Origin: Methylocystis rosea SV97
Lineage (GTDB): Bacteria > Pseudomonadota > Alphaproteobacteria > Rhizobiales > Beijerinckiaceae
DNA length: 64,000 nt
Direction: 5' to 3'
Assembly (NCBI RefSeq): GCF_000372845.1
Contig: NZ_KB889963.1
Span: forward strand, 496,001 to 560,000
The position numbers were made by a program, and so were the translations under genes. The notes beneath the pieces were generated by a model, which was given only the letters and a program-made list of their open reading frames with translations, ran no database searches and was not told the DNA's origin. Below, in pieces: positions 45,453 to 53,789 of this stretch (within the stretch, counting starts at the first letter, position 1; each line of letters opens with the position of its first letter).

Positions 45453-45830
45453 TTACCCGTTCTTGGGAAGCTCCTTGTCCTTACCGTCAGGTTCGGGCGC
45501 TGGCTGCGGGCGCGGGTCGAGGCTGCGGATATAGGAGACGATGTCATCGATCTCCTTGCGCGACAGATGCATGTCGGGCATCGGCGGATGTGGATCCATC
45601 AGGAAATGGCCAAGCTTCTTCCTGTCGGTTCGGCGCTGGGCGATATCGAAGAAGGACGGCGCGTCGGCCGAGGCGCTGGTCTGATCCGACGTCACCACAT
45701 GGCAGGACGCGCACCATCGCTTCGCGACGATCGCGCCGCGCTGGGCGTCGCCCGCGGCAAGCGCCGAAGTTGCGAAAGCGGCGCTCCCGCCGACGAGAGC
45801 CATAGCGAGCGTAAGGCGTCGAAGCTGCAT
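45453..45830 (-). CDS. Secreted mono-haem cytochrome c
   Basis: A 125-residue class I cytochrome c. Signal peptide LAMALVGGSAAFATSALA, then haem motif KRWCASCHVV (Cys40, Cys43, His44) and axial Met probably in DPHPPMPDMHLS. The C-terminal helix EIDDIVSYIRSLDP is typical, and a Pro/Lys-rich tail ends the protein. AAGGAAAACCAC provides the ribosome binding site before ATG 45830. A soluble periplasmic electron carrier; the donor or acceptor is not indicated by neighbours. Confidence 0.9.
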   Translation of the reverse strand: MQLRRLTLAMALVGGSAAFATSALAAGDAQRGAIVAKRWCASCHVVTSDQTSASADAPSFFDIAQRRTDRKKLGHFLMDPHPPMPDMHLSRKEIDDIVSYIRSLDPRPQPAPEPDGKDKELPKNG

Positions 45831-46224
45831 GTGGTTTTCCTTAAGCGTGAGCCGTCGATTCGCTTCGCATGAAAGCACAAGCGCGGCTCGCTGGGTATCG
45901 GCGCCTCTCATGCAAGCTTGCGTCAGGACGACGCGTGTCCGCGAGGCGCTGCTGCATTTTTGCAACAGACATGTGTTCTGATTGCAACAGTACGGCGGAT
46001 TAGCATCTTGCCCACGATTGTCGCTGCGGCAGCCCCTTTTCAGACACAAAAGCTGAGCTAAGGTGATCGGGTCACAAGCTCATTCGAGATGCGGAGACAG
46101 GCGCCGAAAGATTTCCCTTTCGGCCGCAGGTTCCTTCTTTCCCTCTCGCTGATCAGCGGTGACGGCTGGCGTATGGCCTCAAAAGACGTCGGGCGTCTTC
46201 AGGGTTGAAGGAAGTCGAAACATT
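45831..46224. other. Intergenic region with hairpins
   Basis: About 390 bases between two divergent genes. A perfect inverted repeat GCCGAAAG-ATTTCC-CTTTCGGC (46103-46124) and a smaller AAGACG-TCGGG-CGTCTT hairpin near 46186 lie in the leader of the ExoR-like gene. The stretch 45955-46000 has two GCAACA motifs about 20 bases apart. No protein-like frame or known RNA family was recognised. Confidence 0.5.
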
Positions 46225-47112
46225 ATGGTCGGAAGCGTTCATACGGGCGTGATTTCAGCCTTTAGGCGCAAGAAGCGCGCGGCATTGCCGGTCTGCCTTT
46301 TCGCTACGAGCCTTGGCATGCTGGTGACGGCTTTCGTCGCGCCGGCGCCGGCGCTTGACGCGCCTCGGACGGCGGCGAGAGCCGAGGCGCAACCTCTGCC
46401 GATGTTCAAGGATCCGCGCGAGGCGCTGCGCGCCGGAGTCGAAAGCTACCATGCCGGCGACGCCGCGACCTCGGTGACGGCGCTACGCTATGCCGCTGAA
46501 GGCGGCGAGCCGCTGGCGAAGTGGAAGCTTGGCAGGATGTACGCCGAAGGCGACGGCGTCATTCGCGACGACGCCAAGGCTTATGAATATTTCGCGCAAA
46601 TCGTCGATCACTACGCCGACGACGAGCCGGATCCGCGCGAGCGGTCGATGGCGGCGAGCGCCTTCGTCGCCGTGGGCGTCTATCTGCGTGACGGCGTTCC
46701 AAGCGCAAAGATCAAGCCCGATCTCGATCGCGCTTTTGATCTGTTCCGTTATGCGGCGACCTATTTCCGCAACGCCGACGCGCAATACAATCTGGCGCGC
46801 ATGTATCTCGAAGGGGCCGGCGTGAAGAAGAACGTCCGTCAGGGCGTGAATTGGCTGGAGCTTGCGGCGCGCAAGGGCCACCCGCAGGCGCAGGCGATGC
46901 TCGGGCGGATGATGTTCACCGGCGAGGCGAGCGGCGAGCCGGAACGCGCGCGCGGGTTGATGTATCTGACGCTGGCGCGCGACGCCGCGGGCGGCGCCAC
47001 TCGCGACCAATGGATCGCGGATTTACACGCCGAAGCGCTGAATTCCGCCAGCGACGCCGACCGTAGCGCGGCCGTCACCATGCTCGAAGGCTATCTGCGC
47101 GAACGCAACTGA
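46225..47112 (+). CDS. ExoR-like periplasmic Sel1-repeat regulator
   Basis: A 295-residue exported Sel1-repeat protein. Signal-like N terminus (LPVCLFATSLGMLVTAFVAP) is followed by repeats that match ExoR closely: TSVTALRYAAEGGEPLAKWK, LGRMYAEGDGVIRDDAKAYE, YFAQIVDHYADDEPD, AQYNLARMYLEGAGVKKNVR and LELAARKGHPQAQAMLGRMM. In rhizobia ExoR is a periplasmic inhibitor of the ChvG/ChvI two-component system, controlling exopolysaccharide and envelope stress responses. GAAGGAAG precedes ATG 46225. The role here is inferred by similarity; no chvGI genes are in the window. Confidence 0.85.
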   Translation: MVGSVHTGVISAFRRKKRAALPVCLFATSLGMLVTAFVAPAPALDAPRTAARAEAQPLPMFKDPREALRAGVESYHAGDAATSVTALRYAAEGGEPLAKWKLGRMYAEGDGVIRDDAKAYEYFAQIVDHYADDEPDPRERSMAASAFVAVGVYLRDGVPSAKIKPDLDRAFDLFRYAATYFRNADAQYNLARMYLEGAGVKKNVRQGVNWLELAARKGHPQAQAMLGRMMFTGEASGEPERARGLMYLTLARDAAGGATRDQWIADLHAEALNSASDADRSAAVTMLEGYLRERN

Positions 47113-47122
47113 CGTTCAGATT

Positions 47123-48010
47123 TCAACCGGCTTGGGCCGCAGCGCCTTTGAACTTCACCGGAATGCTCAAGAAGCGCGCGCCATCGCCGCGCGGCGGCGG
47201 AAACTTGCCGGCGCGAATGTTCACCTGAATCGAGGGGAGCAGCAGCCGCGGCGCGGCAAGCTCCTGATCGCGCTTCTGTCGTCCGGCCACGAAGTCTTCC
47301 TCGCTGACGCCGTCCTTGATCTGCACATTCTTGGCGCGCTGCTCGGCGACCGTCGTCTCCCAGGCGTAGACGTCTCGTCCTGGCGCCTTGTAGTCATGAC
47401 ACATGAAGAGCCGCGTCTGCGGGGGCAGCGAAAGAATGCGGCGGATCGATCGGTAAAGCGCATGCGCGTCGCCGCCGGGGAAATCCGCGCGCGCCGTCCC
47501 ATAGTCGGGCATGAACAGCGTGTCGCCGACAAACACCGCATCGCCGATCTTATAGGCGACGTCGGCTGGCGTGTGGCCGGGCGTGTAGATCGTTTCGCCC
47601 TCGAGTTCGCCGATCTTGAACCGCTCGCCGTCCTTGAAAAGGTGGTCGAAGCAGCCGCCGTCAGCCTTGACGTCCTCAGCCCCGAACACCGGCTTGAAGA
47701 TCTTCTGGACCTTGTCGATGTGTTCGCCGATGCCGATCTTCGCGCCCGTCGCCGCCTTGACGATTTGGGCGGCGGACAGATGGTCGGCGTGCGCATGAGT
47801 TTCGAGAACCCAATCGATTTTTAATCCATCCCGCGCCGCCTCGGCGAGGATGGCGTCGATTGAATGCGAATCGGCGACGCCGCTCGCCGGATCATAATCG
47901 AGCACGGGATCGATGATCGCCGCGCGCTTCGTGGCGGGGTCGCTGACGATATAGGTGATCGTGTTGGTGGGCTCGTCAAAGAAGGCCCTGACGGACGGCG
48001 CCTGCGGCAT
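47123..48010 (-). CDS. Blh/persulfide-dioxygenase-type metallo-beta-lactamase-fold hydrolase
   Basis: A 295-residue MBL-fold protein of the Blh/ETHE1 group, which oxidises glutathione persulfide or handles related sulfur species. It has FDEPTNTITYIVSDPATKRA, DWVLETHAHADHLSAAQIVK (metal His/Asp), TIYTPGHTPADVAYKIGDAV, VGDTLFMPDYGTARADFPGG and RLFMCHDYKAPGRD. GAAGGAGAG precedes ATG 48010. Divergent from the TauE gene, and the intervening region carries a site like those near bigR (58282, 58371, 58724). In known bigR operons Blh and a TauE-like transporter occur together. Confidence 0.9.
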   Translation of the reverse strand: MPQAPSVRAFFDEPTNTITYIVSDPATKRAAIIDPVLDYDPASGVADSHSIDAILAEAARDGLKIDWVLETHAHADHLSAAQIVKAATGAKIGIGEHIDKVQKIFKPVFGAEDVKADGGCFDHLFKDGERFKIGELEGETIYTPGHTPADVAYKIGDAVFVGDTLFMPDYGTARADFPGGDAHALYRSIRRILSLPPQTRLFMCHDYKAPGRDVYAWETTVAEQRAKNVQIKDGVSEEDFVAGRQKRDQELAAPRLLLPSIQVNIRAGKFPPPRGDGARFLSIPVKFKGAAAQAG

Positions 48011-48099
48011 CGATCTCTCCTTCTTGCAGCGCTCAAGCACCTCTCTTCGTTCGTGCTTTCGCCTTTTCCTGCTTGCGCCGTCAGATATATGCGTTATAG

Positions 48100-48122
48100 C
48101 TAAATAAGCAATAGCTAATATT
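48100..48122. promoter_or_regulatory. BigR-like operator candidate, site A
   Basis: A 23-base AT-rich site between the Blh-type hydrolase and TauE genes, containing on the minus strand the core GCTATTGCT flanked by AATATTA and TATTTAG. It matches the site at 58724-58746 at 18 of 23 positions when read on the minus strand. It lies 20-42 bases upstream of the TauE start and about 90 bases upstream of the hydrolase start, so it could control both. Confidence 0.7.
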
Positions 48123-48141
48123 ATACGCGCGAAGGAGCGAC

Positions 48142-48957
48142 ATGCTGACGGCTCTTCCTCTGGACGCCGTGCTGGGTCTGGTTTCCGGCGGACTCGTCGG
48201 CTTTACGCTGGCGCTCGTCGGCGGCGGCGGCTCGGTGCTGGCCGTGCCGCTTCTCGTCTATCTTGTCGGCGTGCCCAATCCCCATATCGCGATCGGCTCA
48301 AGCGCCGCGGCCGTCGCCGTCAACGCCCTGATGAGTCTCGCCAATCATGCGCGCGCACGGACCATCAAATGGCGCTGCGCCTCTGTCTTCGCAGTTTTCG
48401 GGGTTGCTGGCGCATTCGGCGGATCGACGCTCGGCAAGATCATCGACGGCGAGAAGCTGCTCGCGCTGTTTGCGCTGCTGATGGTCGTCGTATCCTATCT
48501 GATGCTGCGGCGCCGGGGCGCGCTGGGCTATCCAGCGGTCAGGCTCAATCGCGAGAATTTCCCCCGGCTTGTCGGCGCCGGCGCCACGGCCGGCGCGCTT
48601 TCGGGCTTCTTCGGCATCGGCGGCGGCTTCCTGATCGTGCCGGGGCTGATGTTTGCTTCCGACATGCCGATCTTAAACGCCATCGGCTCGTCGCTCGTCG
48701 CCGTCGCCGCCTTCGCGGTGACAACTGCGGCGAACTACGCTTCTTCAGACCTCGTGGACTGGGAGCTTGCCGGGACGCTCGTGCTTGGCGGCGCGTTTGG
48801 CGGATTGATCGGCGCCGCGGCGGCGCGACATCTGTCGAAGATGCGCGGCGCGCTCAGCGCCGTCTTCGCGACGGTCATCTTCGCGGTGGCTGTTTATGTG
48901 CTCTGGCGCAGCGGCGGCGCGCTCGGTCTCCTCGATTACGCGCCGAAATCTGCGTAG
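48142..48957 (+). CDS. TauE/SafE family sulfite/sulfur-anion exporter
   Basis: A 271-residue membrane protein with about eight helices and the TauE/SafE duplicated fold: GLVGFTLALVGGGGSVLAVP, VYLVGVPNPHIAIGSSAAAV, and the second-half repeat GALSGFFGIGGGFLIVPGLM. AAGGAGCGAC precedes ATG 48142. Such proteins export sulfite or organosulfonates and occur in bigR-type sulfide detoxification operons. The operator candidate directly upstream supports this role. The 3' end overlaps the convergent xth gene by 22 bases. Confidence 0.9.
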   Translation: MLTALPLDAVLGLVSGGLVGFTLALVGGGGSVLAVPLLVYLVGVPNPHIAIGSSAAAVAVNALMSLANHARARTIKWRCASVFAVFGVAGAFGGSTLGKIIDGEKLLALFALLMVVVSYLMLRRRGALGYPAVRLNRENFPRLVGAGATAGALSGFFGIGGGFLIVPGLMFASDMPILNAIGSSLVAVAAFAVTTAANYASSDLVDWELAGTLVLGGAFGGLIGAAAARHLSKMRGALSAVFATVIFAVAVYVLWRSGGALGLLDYAPKSA

Positions 48958-49721
48958 ATCGCGACGTGATCGGAAGGTTTCTCGCCGGCCCGCAGCGACT
49001 TGACGATCTCTACCCGCGCCAGCCGATCAGCCGCTTGCGGCGAAAGCAGAAGATGATCGATGCGAAGCCCCTTGTTCTTCTGCCAGGCGCCGGCCTGATA
49101 ATCCCAGAACGTATAGAGCCCGCCTTCATCCGACGTCGCCCGAAGCGCGTCGGCATAGCCGATATTGACCAGGCGCTGATAGGCGGCGCGGGTCTGCGGC
49201 AGGAATAATGCGTCGCCGAGCCACGCGGACGCCTCATAGACGTCGCGCGGTTCCGGGATGACATTGTAGTCGCCGGCGAGCACCGTCGGCTCTTCGAGGC
49301 CAAGCAGCGCCTCCGCATGGCGCGTCAGCGTCTCCATGAAGGCGAGCTTGTAGAGATATTTCTGCGTGTGCGGCGGATTGCCGTTTGGCGCATAGATCGA
49401 GGCGACGCGCATGACGCCGCCGGCGCCGTCGGCGATGACCGCCTCAATGTAGCGCGACTGCGCCTCGCCGTCGAAGCCCGGCAGACCGAGAGTGACGTCC
49501 TGAAGCGGGGACTTGGAGAGGATTGCGACGCCGTTGAATCCCTTCTGCCCGTGGACAGCGACGTTATATCCGGCGTCTTCGATTTCGAGTCGCGGAAAAA
49601 CGTGATCCTCGCACTTCGTTTCCTGCAGGCACAGCGCGTCCGGCGCGGCCTCGCGCAAAAAGGCGAGAAGCGGCGGGAGGCGCTGCCTGACAGAATTGAC
49701 GTTCCAAGTTGCGATGCGCAC
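48936..49721 (-). CDS. xth: Exodeoxyribonuclease III
   Basis: DNA-repair nuclease (AP endonuclease and 3' exonuclease). The 261-residue product starts with GTG 49721 (VRIATWNVNSVRQRLPPLLA), with GGGAG upstream. It contains the family motifs LCLQETKCEDHVFP, GFNGVAILSK, RVASIYAPNGNPPHTQKYLY, VLAGDYNVIPEPRDVYE (catalytic Asp/Asn), GLRIDHLLLSP and SDHVAIYADF. The frame extends to 49766 without family sequence. Stand-alone gene. Confidence 0.95.
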   Translation of the reverse strand: MRIATWNVNSVRQRLPPLLAFLREAAPDALCLQETKCEDHVFPRLEIEDAGYNVAVHGQKGFNGVAILSKSPLQDVTLGLPGFDGEAQSRYIEAVIADGAGGVMRVASIYAPNGNPPHTQKYLYKLAFMETLTRHAEALLGLEEPTVLAGDYNVIPEPRDVYEASAWLGDALFLPQTRAAYQRLVNIGYADALRATSDEGGLYTFWDYQAGAWQKNKGLRIDHLLLSPQAADRLARVEIVKSLRAGEKPSDHVAIYADFGA

Positions 49722-49792
49722 CGTCGGCTCCCAGATCACGCTGGGTGCGAACGCATTCGCCCACATCCAGAGACGTGATCGCTCACATAAAT

Positions 49793-49848
49793 TTAGAGCG
49801 CGCTTGGCGAGAAAAACCGGCGTCCACTTTTCCGCGAGCGCGCTCTAG
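49793..49848. repeat. Short TTAG/CTAG-bounded inverted repeat element
   Basis: A 56-base element starting TTAGAGCGCGCTTGGCG and ending GCGAGCGCGCTCTAG, with the internal segment AAAAACCGGCGTCCACTTTT. The ends form an inverted repeat (AGAGCGCGC/GCGCGCTCT). It differs in sequence from the 114-base element but shares the TAGAGCG...CGCTCTA boundary, suggesting a related family. Located in the gap before xth. Confidence 0.7.
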
Positions 49849-49861
49849 CGCCGCACGCGCG

Positions 49862-50410
49862 CTAGTCGAGACGATAAGTGGCGTGGCAGGCGTTGCAGGC
49901 TTGCACGACTTGCGACAGTTCGGCAAGCGCCGGACGCATGTCGCCGCCGGGCCCGATCTTGGCCGCCTCCTGCGCGAATTTGCTCGCCTGCTCATGCATC
50001 GTCAGACCGAGCGCGCGCATTTCGTCGGGCATGTGATGCGCCATCATCGCCGGCATGTCGCCGAGCTCGCCGCTCTTGGCGTTCGGCTTGCACGCCGCCG
50101 CGCCGGACGACGCCATGCCGAGGCGCGTGTCGGCGATTTTCGCCGCGCCCGCGCCGTCGCCCTTGCCCAAGGCCGCCAGGATCTCAGCGACCGACTCGGC
50201 ATGTCCGCGCATATTGGCGAGCATATGCGCGCGCATCGGCGCCGGAAGGTCGACCTCCTGGCGCGTGTCGCTCATCTTCGGCGACATTTTCATATGCTCC
50301 ATGTTCATCTGCTTCATATGCCCGCTGTGATCGTCTGTGTCGTCGCCCGCGATAGCGGCGGCGGCGAACAACGAGAGCCCGCATGCCGCGGCAAAGAAAA
50401 ATCGTCCCAT
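49862..50410 (-). CDS. Class II cytochrome c (c'-type)
   Basis: A 182-residue periplasmic cytochrome c'. Signal peptide FFFAAACGLSLFAAAAIA; the haem motif is at the C terminus, CNACHATYR, as expected for c' types. Between them lies a Met/His-rich linker (HSGHMKQMNMEHMKMSPKM) that could bind copper. GGGGGAGG precedes ATG 50410. Four-helix c' proteins bind NO or transfer electrons. The SafE-cupredoxin gene upstream, in the same direction, suggests a possible shared metal-related role. Confidence 0.88.
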   Translation of the reverse strand: MGRFFFAAACGLSLFAAAAIAGDDTDDHSGHMKQMNMEHMKMSPKMSDTRQEVDLPAPMRAHMLANMRGHAESVAEILAALGKGDGAGAAKIADTRLGMASSGAAACKPNAKSGELGDMPAMMAHHMPDEMRALGLTMHEQASKFAQEAAKIGPGGDMRPALAELSQVVQACNACHATYRLD

Positions 50411-50480
50411 TCTGGCCTCCCCCTTCATGTGACAACAGCGAGCGTAGCGCGCCAGGCGCCGCCGCGCGCGGGACGAATCG

Positions 50481-52097
50481 TCACGGCCGCGCGCCGGCGG
50501 GCAGAGTGATGATTTGGCCCTGCCGCAACTTCTTGTGATTCAGCGTCGGATTGGCGGCGGCGATGTCGCGCCAGCGTTTTTCGTCGCCATAGAGTCGCTT
50601 GGCCATCGCGCGTAGCGTGTCGCCGCGGCGCACCGTATAGGTCTTCTGCACCGCGGCCGAGGCTGGAGCGCTTTGCGTCGCTTCAGGCGCGCCCTGAACC
50701 GCCGAGGCGACAGGGGTGGATGGCTGGGATGGCGCGGCCGGCGTTGCATCGACGACGACAAACTCCCCGCGCAACATGCCCATCCAGCAGCTCCACGGAA
50801 TGACGCCCGTTTTTTCTGGCGTGAATTCGATCGTCTGCCGTCCCGGCTTGACGTCGAATTCGAGGTTCAGGGATGGAACCAGGATACGATTATTGCAGGT
50901 CGTCACTTGCGTTGCGTTGATCACCCATTTGACCGGAACGCCGCGCAGCAGCGTGAAGCGGGTGGGCGCAAAGCCAAGGCCATTGGCCTCCATCTCGATG
51001 GTCTGAGTCTTCGGCGCGGCCGAATCCTGCAGCGGTTGGGCGAACTCAACAGGCGCCGGGCTTCGCCAGCCCGTCATCAGCGACGCGAGATCGGCGCCCG
51101 AGCCTGTGAGGATCAATCCGCGATTGATCATCACCGCGCCGAGAGCGACGACGATCACGCCCGACGCGGTCAGCAGACGATGCGTCACGGCGCCCGAGAG
51201 CACTGTCGTCAGCGCGCCGAAGGCGAGCATCACCGGCAAAGTTCCAAGGCCGAAGACGAAGAGCGTCTTCGCGCCTTCAACGGGGCTGCCGGTCCCGGCC
51301 GCCATGACATACATCGCCTGCAACGGTCCGCAGGCGATCATCAGACCGTTGAGAAGACCGATCACGAACGGTCGATGGCGCGCGCCGCCGGCCTCGCGGT
51401 TCACCCAGTTCTGCAGCGGCCGAGGCAGTCCGAGCCGAAAGCGGCGCAGCGGCGCGAACAGGCCAAGCATATTGAGCCCGAAGATGAGTAGGAAAGCGCC
51501 CGCCGCGACTCCAGCGACGCCACGCAGCATCGGCGTGAAAGCGATGAAGGCGCCGAGCCAGCCGAAGGCCGCGCCGATCGTTGTGTAGGACAGCGTCTTT
51601 CCGGCGCCATAGGAGAGGTGCGAGACGAAGGATGAGCGTCCCGCCCGCGCGTCGGCCGCCGCATAACTCACGACAAAAGCGCCGCACATGCCCACGCAGT
51701 GGAAGCCTGTCAGGAGCCCCAACAGAAACAAGAGGCCGAGACTCATATGCTGAGCGATGTCCGGCTCGCCCTCGGCGCTGATCCAGCGCGTATCGAACAG
51801 AATTAAGGCGGCGAGTCCGGCAAGCGCGGCGACGATGATCGCCAGTCTGATGAAGGGCGAACGCCGGCGCTGCGCCTCTTCCGTCAGAACGACGCGATAG
51901 CCATTCTGCTCCACGCTGTTGCGAATCGCGCTGAAATTGGTCGCATCAGCGTCATAGTCGACGACGACCGTCTCGGTGGGATAGCTGGCAGAGACCCTGC
52001 GCACGCCGACGAGCTTCCTGATCGCCGCTTCGATGACATGCTCGCAGCCGTGGCAATGCATGCCGCGGGCGTGAAAGGTGATCGCCGTTTCATTCAT
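50481..52097 (-). CDS. Four-domain protein: HMA copper domain + SafE/CcoH-like membrane domain + cupredoxin + LysM
   Basis: A 538-residue protein. Residues ~5-70 form a heavy-metal-associated domain with HARGMHCHGCEHV (Cys15, Cys18). Residues ~85-345 form a SafE/DsbD-like membrane domain with GLLTGFHCVGMCGAFVVSYA and GLLNGLMIACGPLQAMYVMA, whose GMCG and ACGP Cys pairs are typical of copper-trafficking members. Residues ~370-455 are a cupredoxin-like domain with TQVTTCNNRILVPS and GVIPWSCWMGMLRGEF, retaining Cys and Met ligands. Residues ~488-535 are a LysM domain (YTVRRGDTLRAMAKRLYGDE). HMA-SafE-cupredoxin chains are known; the LysM tail is unusual. Starts at ATG 52097. Confidence 0.85.
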   Translation of the reverse strand: MNETAITFHARGMHCHGCEHVIEAAIRKLVGVRRVSASYPTETVVVDYDADATNFSAIRNSVEQNGYRVVLTEEAQRRRSPFIRLAIIVAALAGLAALILFDTRWISAEGEPDIAQHMSLGLLFLLGLLTGFHCVGMCGAFVVSYAAADARAGRSSFVSHLSYGAGKTLSYTTIGAAFGWLGAFIAFTPMLRGVAGVAAGAFLLIFGLNMLGLFAPLRRFRLGLPRPLQNWVNREAGGARHRPFVIGLLNGLMIACGPLQAMYVMAAGTGSPVEGAKTLFVFGLGTLPVMLAFGALTTVLSGAVTHRLLTASGVIVVALGAVMINRGLILTGSGADLASLMTGWRSPAPVEFAQPLQDSAAPKTQTIEMEANGLGFAPTRFTLLRGVPVKWVINATQVTTCNNRILVPSLNLEFDVKPGRQTIEFTPEKTGVIPWSCWMGMLRGEFVVVDATPAAPSQPSTPVASAVQGAPEATQSAPASAAVQKTYTVRRGDTLRAMAKRLYGDEKRWRDIAAANPTLNHKKLRQGQIITLPAGARP

Positions 52098-52237
52098 CGA
52101 AGGTTTAACGCCTCGCCGCGCAGCATCGGACCACGACCGACGCTCCGGCGTCGGCCGCACTGCTCATTCCATCTCCGCGCCGTGGCCTGTGCGAGACGGA
52201 ATTCCTTACAAAGTTGCTTGCCGAGTTACTTGCCGAA

Positions 52238-52423
52238 TTACTTGCCGAGCGTATCCATGCCCAGGAGCTTATAAGCGGGGCAGAAGTTGACGAAGGCCGT
52301 GGTCAGCGGAATGAGCCCGACGAGTCCCCATAGCGACTGCGGACCGATGAAGACGAGGCTGAGCAACAGGAGTCCGGCGACGATGCGGATGATCCGATCG
52401 GTCCTTCCGATATTGGCTACCAT
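52238..52423 (-). CDS. DUF2892 family small membrane protein
   Basis: A 61-residue protein with two membrane helices (IIRIVAGLLLLSLVFIGPQS and LWGLVGLIPLTTAFVNF) and the DUF2892 signature NIGRTDRIIRIVAG followed by FCPAYKLLGMDT. A perfect AAAAAGGAG precedes ATG 52423. DUF2892 proteins are frequent partners of rhodaneses and sulfide-detoxification genes. A second member occurs at 57719. Confidence 0.88.
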   Translation of the reverse strand: MVANIGRTDRIIRIVAGLLLLSLVFIGPQSLWGLVGLIPLTTAFVNFCPAYKLLGMDTLGK

Positions 52424-52516
52424 GACTAATCTCCTTTTTCCCGCGGCGATCGTAATGTCAGGCTATCGCCTCGCATGAGATCGCACAGCGACTAAGTCTC
52501 GCTTGAGGCGCGGCTG

Positions 52517-52618
52517 CTATTTCTGCCTGTCGTCGTCGTCGAGCTCGAGCCACATGGCGTTGAGAATGGCGAAGGCGCAGGCGAGTCCAAGCCCCAATAT
52601 CCAGGAAAAATACCACAT
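52517..52618 (-). CDS. cydX: Cytochrome bd oxidase small subunit CydX
   Basis: A 33-residue single-helix protein, MWYFSWILGLGLACAFAILN followed by AMWLELDDDDRQK, matching CydX (YbgT), which stabilises the haems of cytochrome bd. Located 17 bases after cydB in the same direction, with GCGGGAGAAAG as ribosome binding site. Too short for most automatic callers; recognition rests on the W-Y-F-S-W start, the ExxE/D tail and operon position. Confidence 0.85.
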   Translation of the reverse strand: MWYFSWILGLGLACAFAILNAMWLELDDDDRQK

Positions 52619-52635
52619 CGCACGCTTTCTCCCGC

Positions 52636-53775
52636 TCAATAATAATAGTCGTCGCCGCGACGGATCGCCGCCTCGGTCACTGCGCCGCGCAGCACGTAGT
52701 AGACCCAACTGGTGTAGGCTAGGACGATCGGTAGAAAGACGATCACCGCGATGAGCATGAGCGAGAGCGTCCCTTTGCTCGACGACGCGTCCCAAACCGT
52801 CAGGCTTTGGCTCGGGTGAGTCGATGACGGCAGCAGGAAAGGGAACATGCTGAAGCCCGCCATCGCCGCGACGCCGGCAACCGACAGGCTGCTCGCGAGA
52901 AGCGCCAGTCTTTTCGCCGACAAGGCGAAGGCGAGGGCGGCGACAAGCGCGCCCGCATAGGCGGCGGCGGGCGCCGCGATCATCCAGGAATAGGCGCGGT
53001 AATTGTCGAGCCAGGCGCCGGCTTCTCGCGTCACCGTCTTCGACAATGGATTGGACGGCCCTGCGTGGTCGATGACGCCGACGATCCGAAAACCTTCGAC
53101 GCCAAGCATCGTCCACAATCCAGCGGCCGAAATGAGCAGAACAAGCAGGATCGCGGCGAGCGCGCCATATCGCCGGGCGCGGACGGCGACGTCGCCCTCG
53201 CTCTTGACGCTGAGCCAGGCGGCGCCCTGCATTGCAAGCATCGTCACGCTGACGAGTCCGCAGAGCAAACCGAAGGGATTGAGGAGGCCGAGAAGTCCGC
53301 CCTCATAGGTCGCGCGCAGCGTCTGATCGAAATGAAAGGGAACGCCCTGCAGAAGATTGCCGAAGGCGACGCCGAAGATCAGCGCGGGGACAAATCCCGA
53401 AACGAAGAACAGCCAGTCCCAGGTCTCGCGCCAGCCGCGCTCTTCCCTCTTGCCGCGAAAGACGATGGCGACCGGCCGCAGGATGAAGCCGATGAGGACA
53501 AGCAGCATCGCGAGATAAAACCCGGAGAAGGACACCGCATAGAGCGGCGGCCAAGCGGCGAAAACGGCGCCGCCTCCGAGAATGAACCAGACTTGATTGC
53601 CCTCCCAGACGGGTCCGATTGCGTTCAGCGTCACACGCCGCTGCGCGTCGTTGCGGGCGATGAAGGGATGCAGCATGGCGACGCCGATATCGAAACCGTC
53701 GAGGACGGCGAAGCCCGCGAGCAGGACGCCAAGCAGCGCCCACCAGATGAGACGAAGCGTCATATAGTCGAACAT
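52636..53775 (-). CDS. cydB: Cytochrome bd quinol oxidase subunit II
   Basis: A 379-residue membrane subunit of the high-affinity bd oxidase. It starts MFDYMTLRLIWWALLGVLLA at ATG 53775 and shows LDGFDIGVAMLHPFIARNDA, RVTLNAIGPVWEGNQVWFIL, GFILRPVAIVFRGK, and the C-terminal YTSWVYYVLRGAVTEA. It follows cydA with a 14-base gap and precedes cydX. The frame extends upstream within the cydA region but is not family-like there. Confidence 0.95.
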   Translation of the reverse strand: MFDYMTLRLIWWALLGVLLAGFAVLDGFDIGVAMLHPFIARNDAQRRVTLNAIGPVWEGNQVWFILGGGAVFAAWPPLYAVSFSGFYLAMLLVLIGFILRPVAIVFRGKREERGWRETWDWLFFVSGFVPALIFGVAFGNLLQGVPFHFDQTLRATYEGGLLGLLNPFGLLCGLVSVTMLAMQGAAWLSVKSEGDVAVRARRYGALAAILLVLLISAAGLWTMLGVEGFRIVGVIDHAGPSNPLSKTVTREAGAWLDNYRAYSWMIAAPAAAYAGALVAALAFALSAKRLALLASSLSVAGVAAMAGFSMFPFLLPSSTHPSQSLTVWDASSSKGTLSLMLIAVIVFLPIVLAYTSWVYYVLRGAVTEAAIRRGDDYYY

Positions 53776-53789
53776 CGCTTTCGCCTTTC

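Noticed and set aside
46103-46124. GCCGAAAG/CTTTCGGC hairpin as a terminator
   Set aside because: No U-tract follows and the upstream gene reads away from it; it is more likely part of the leader of the ExoR-like gene.
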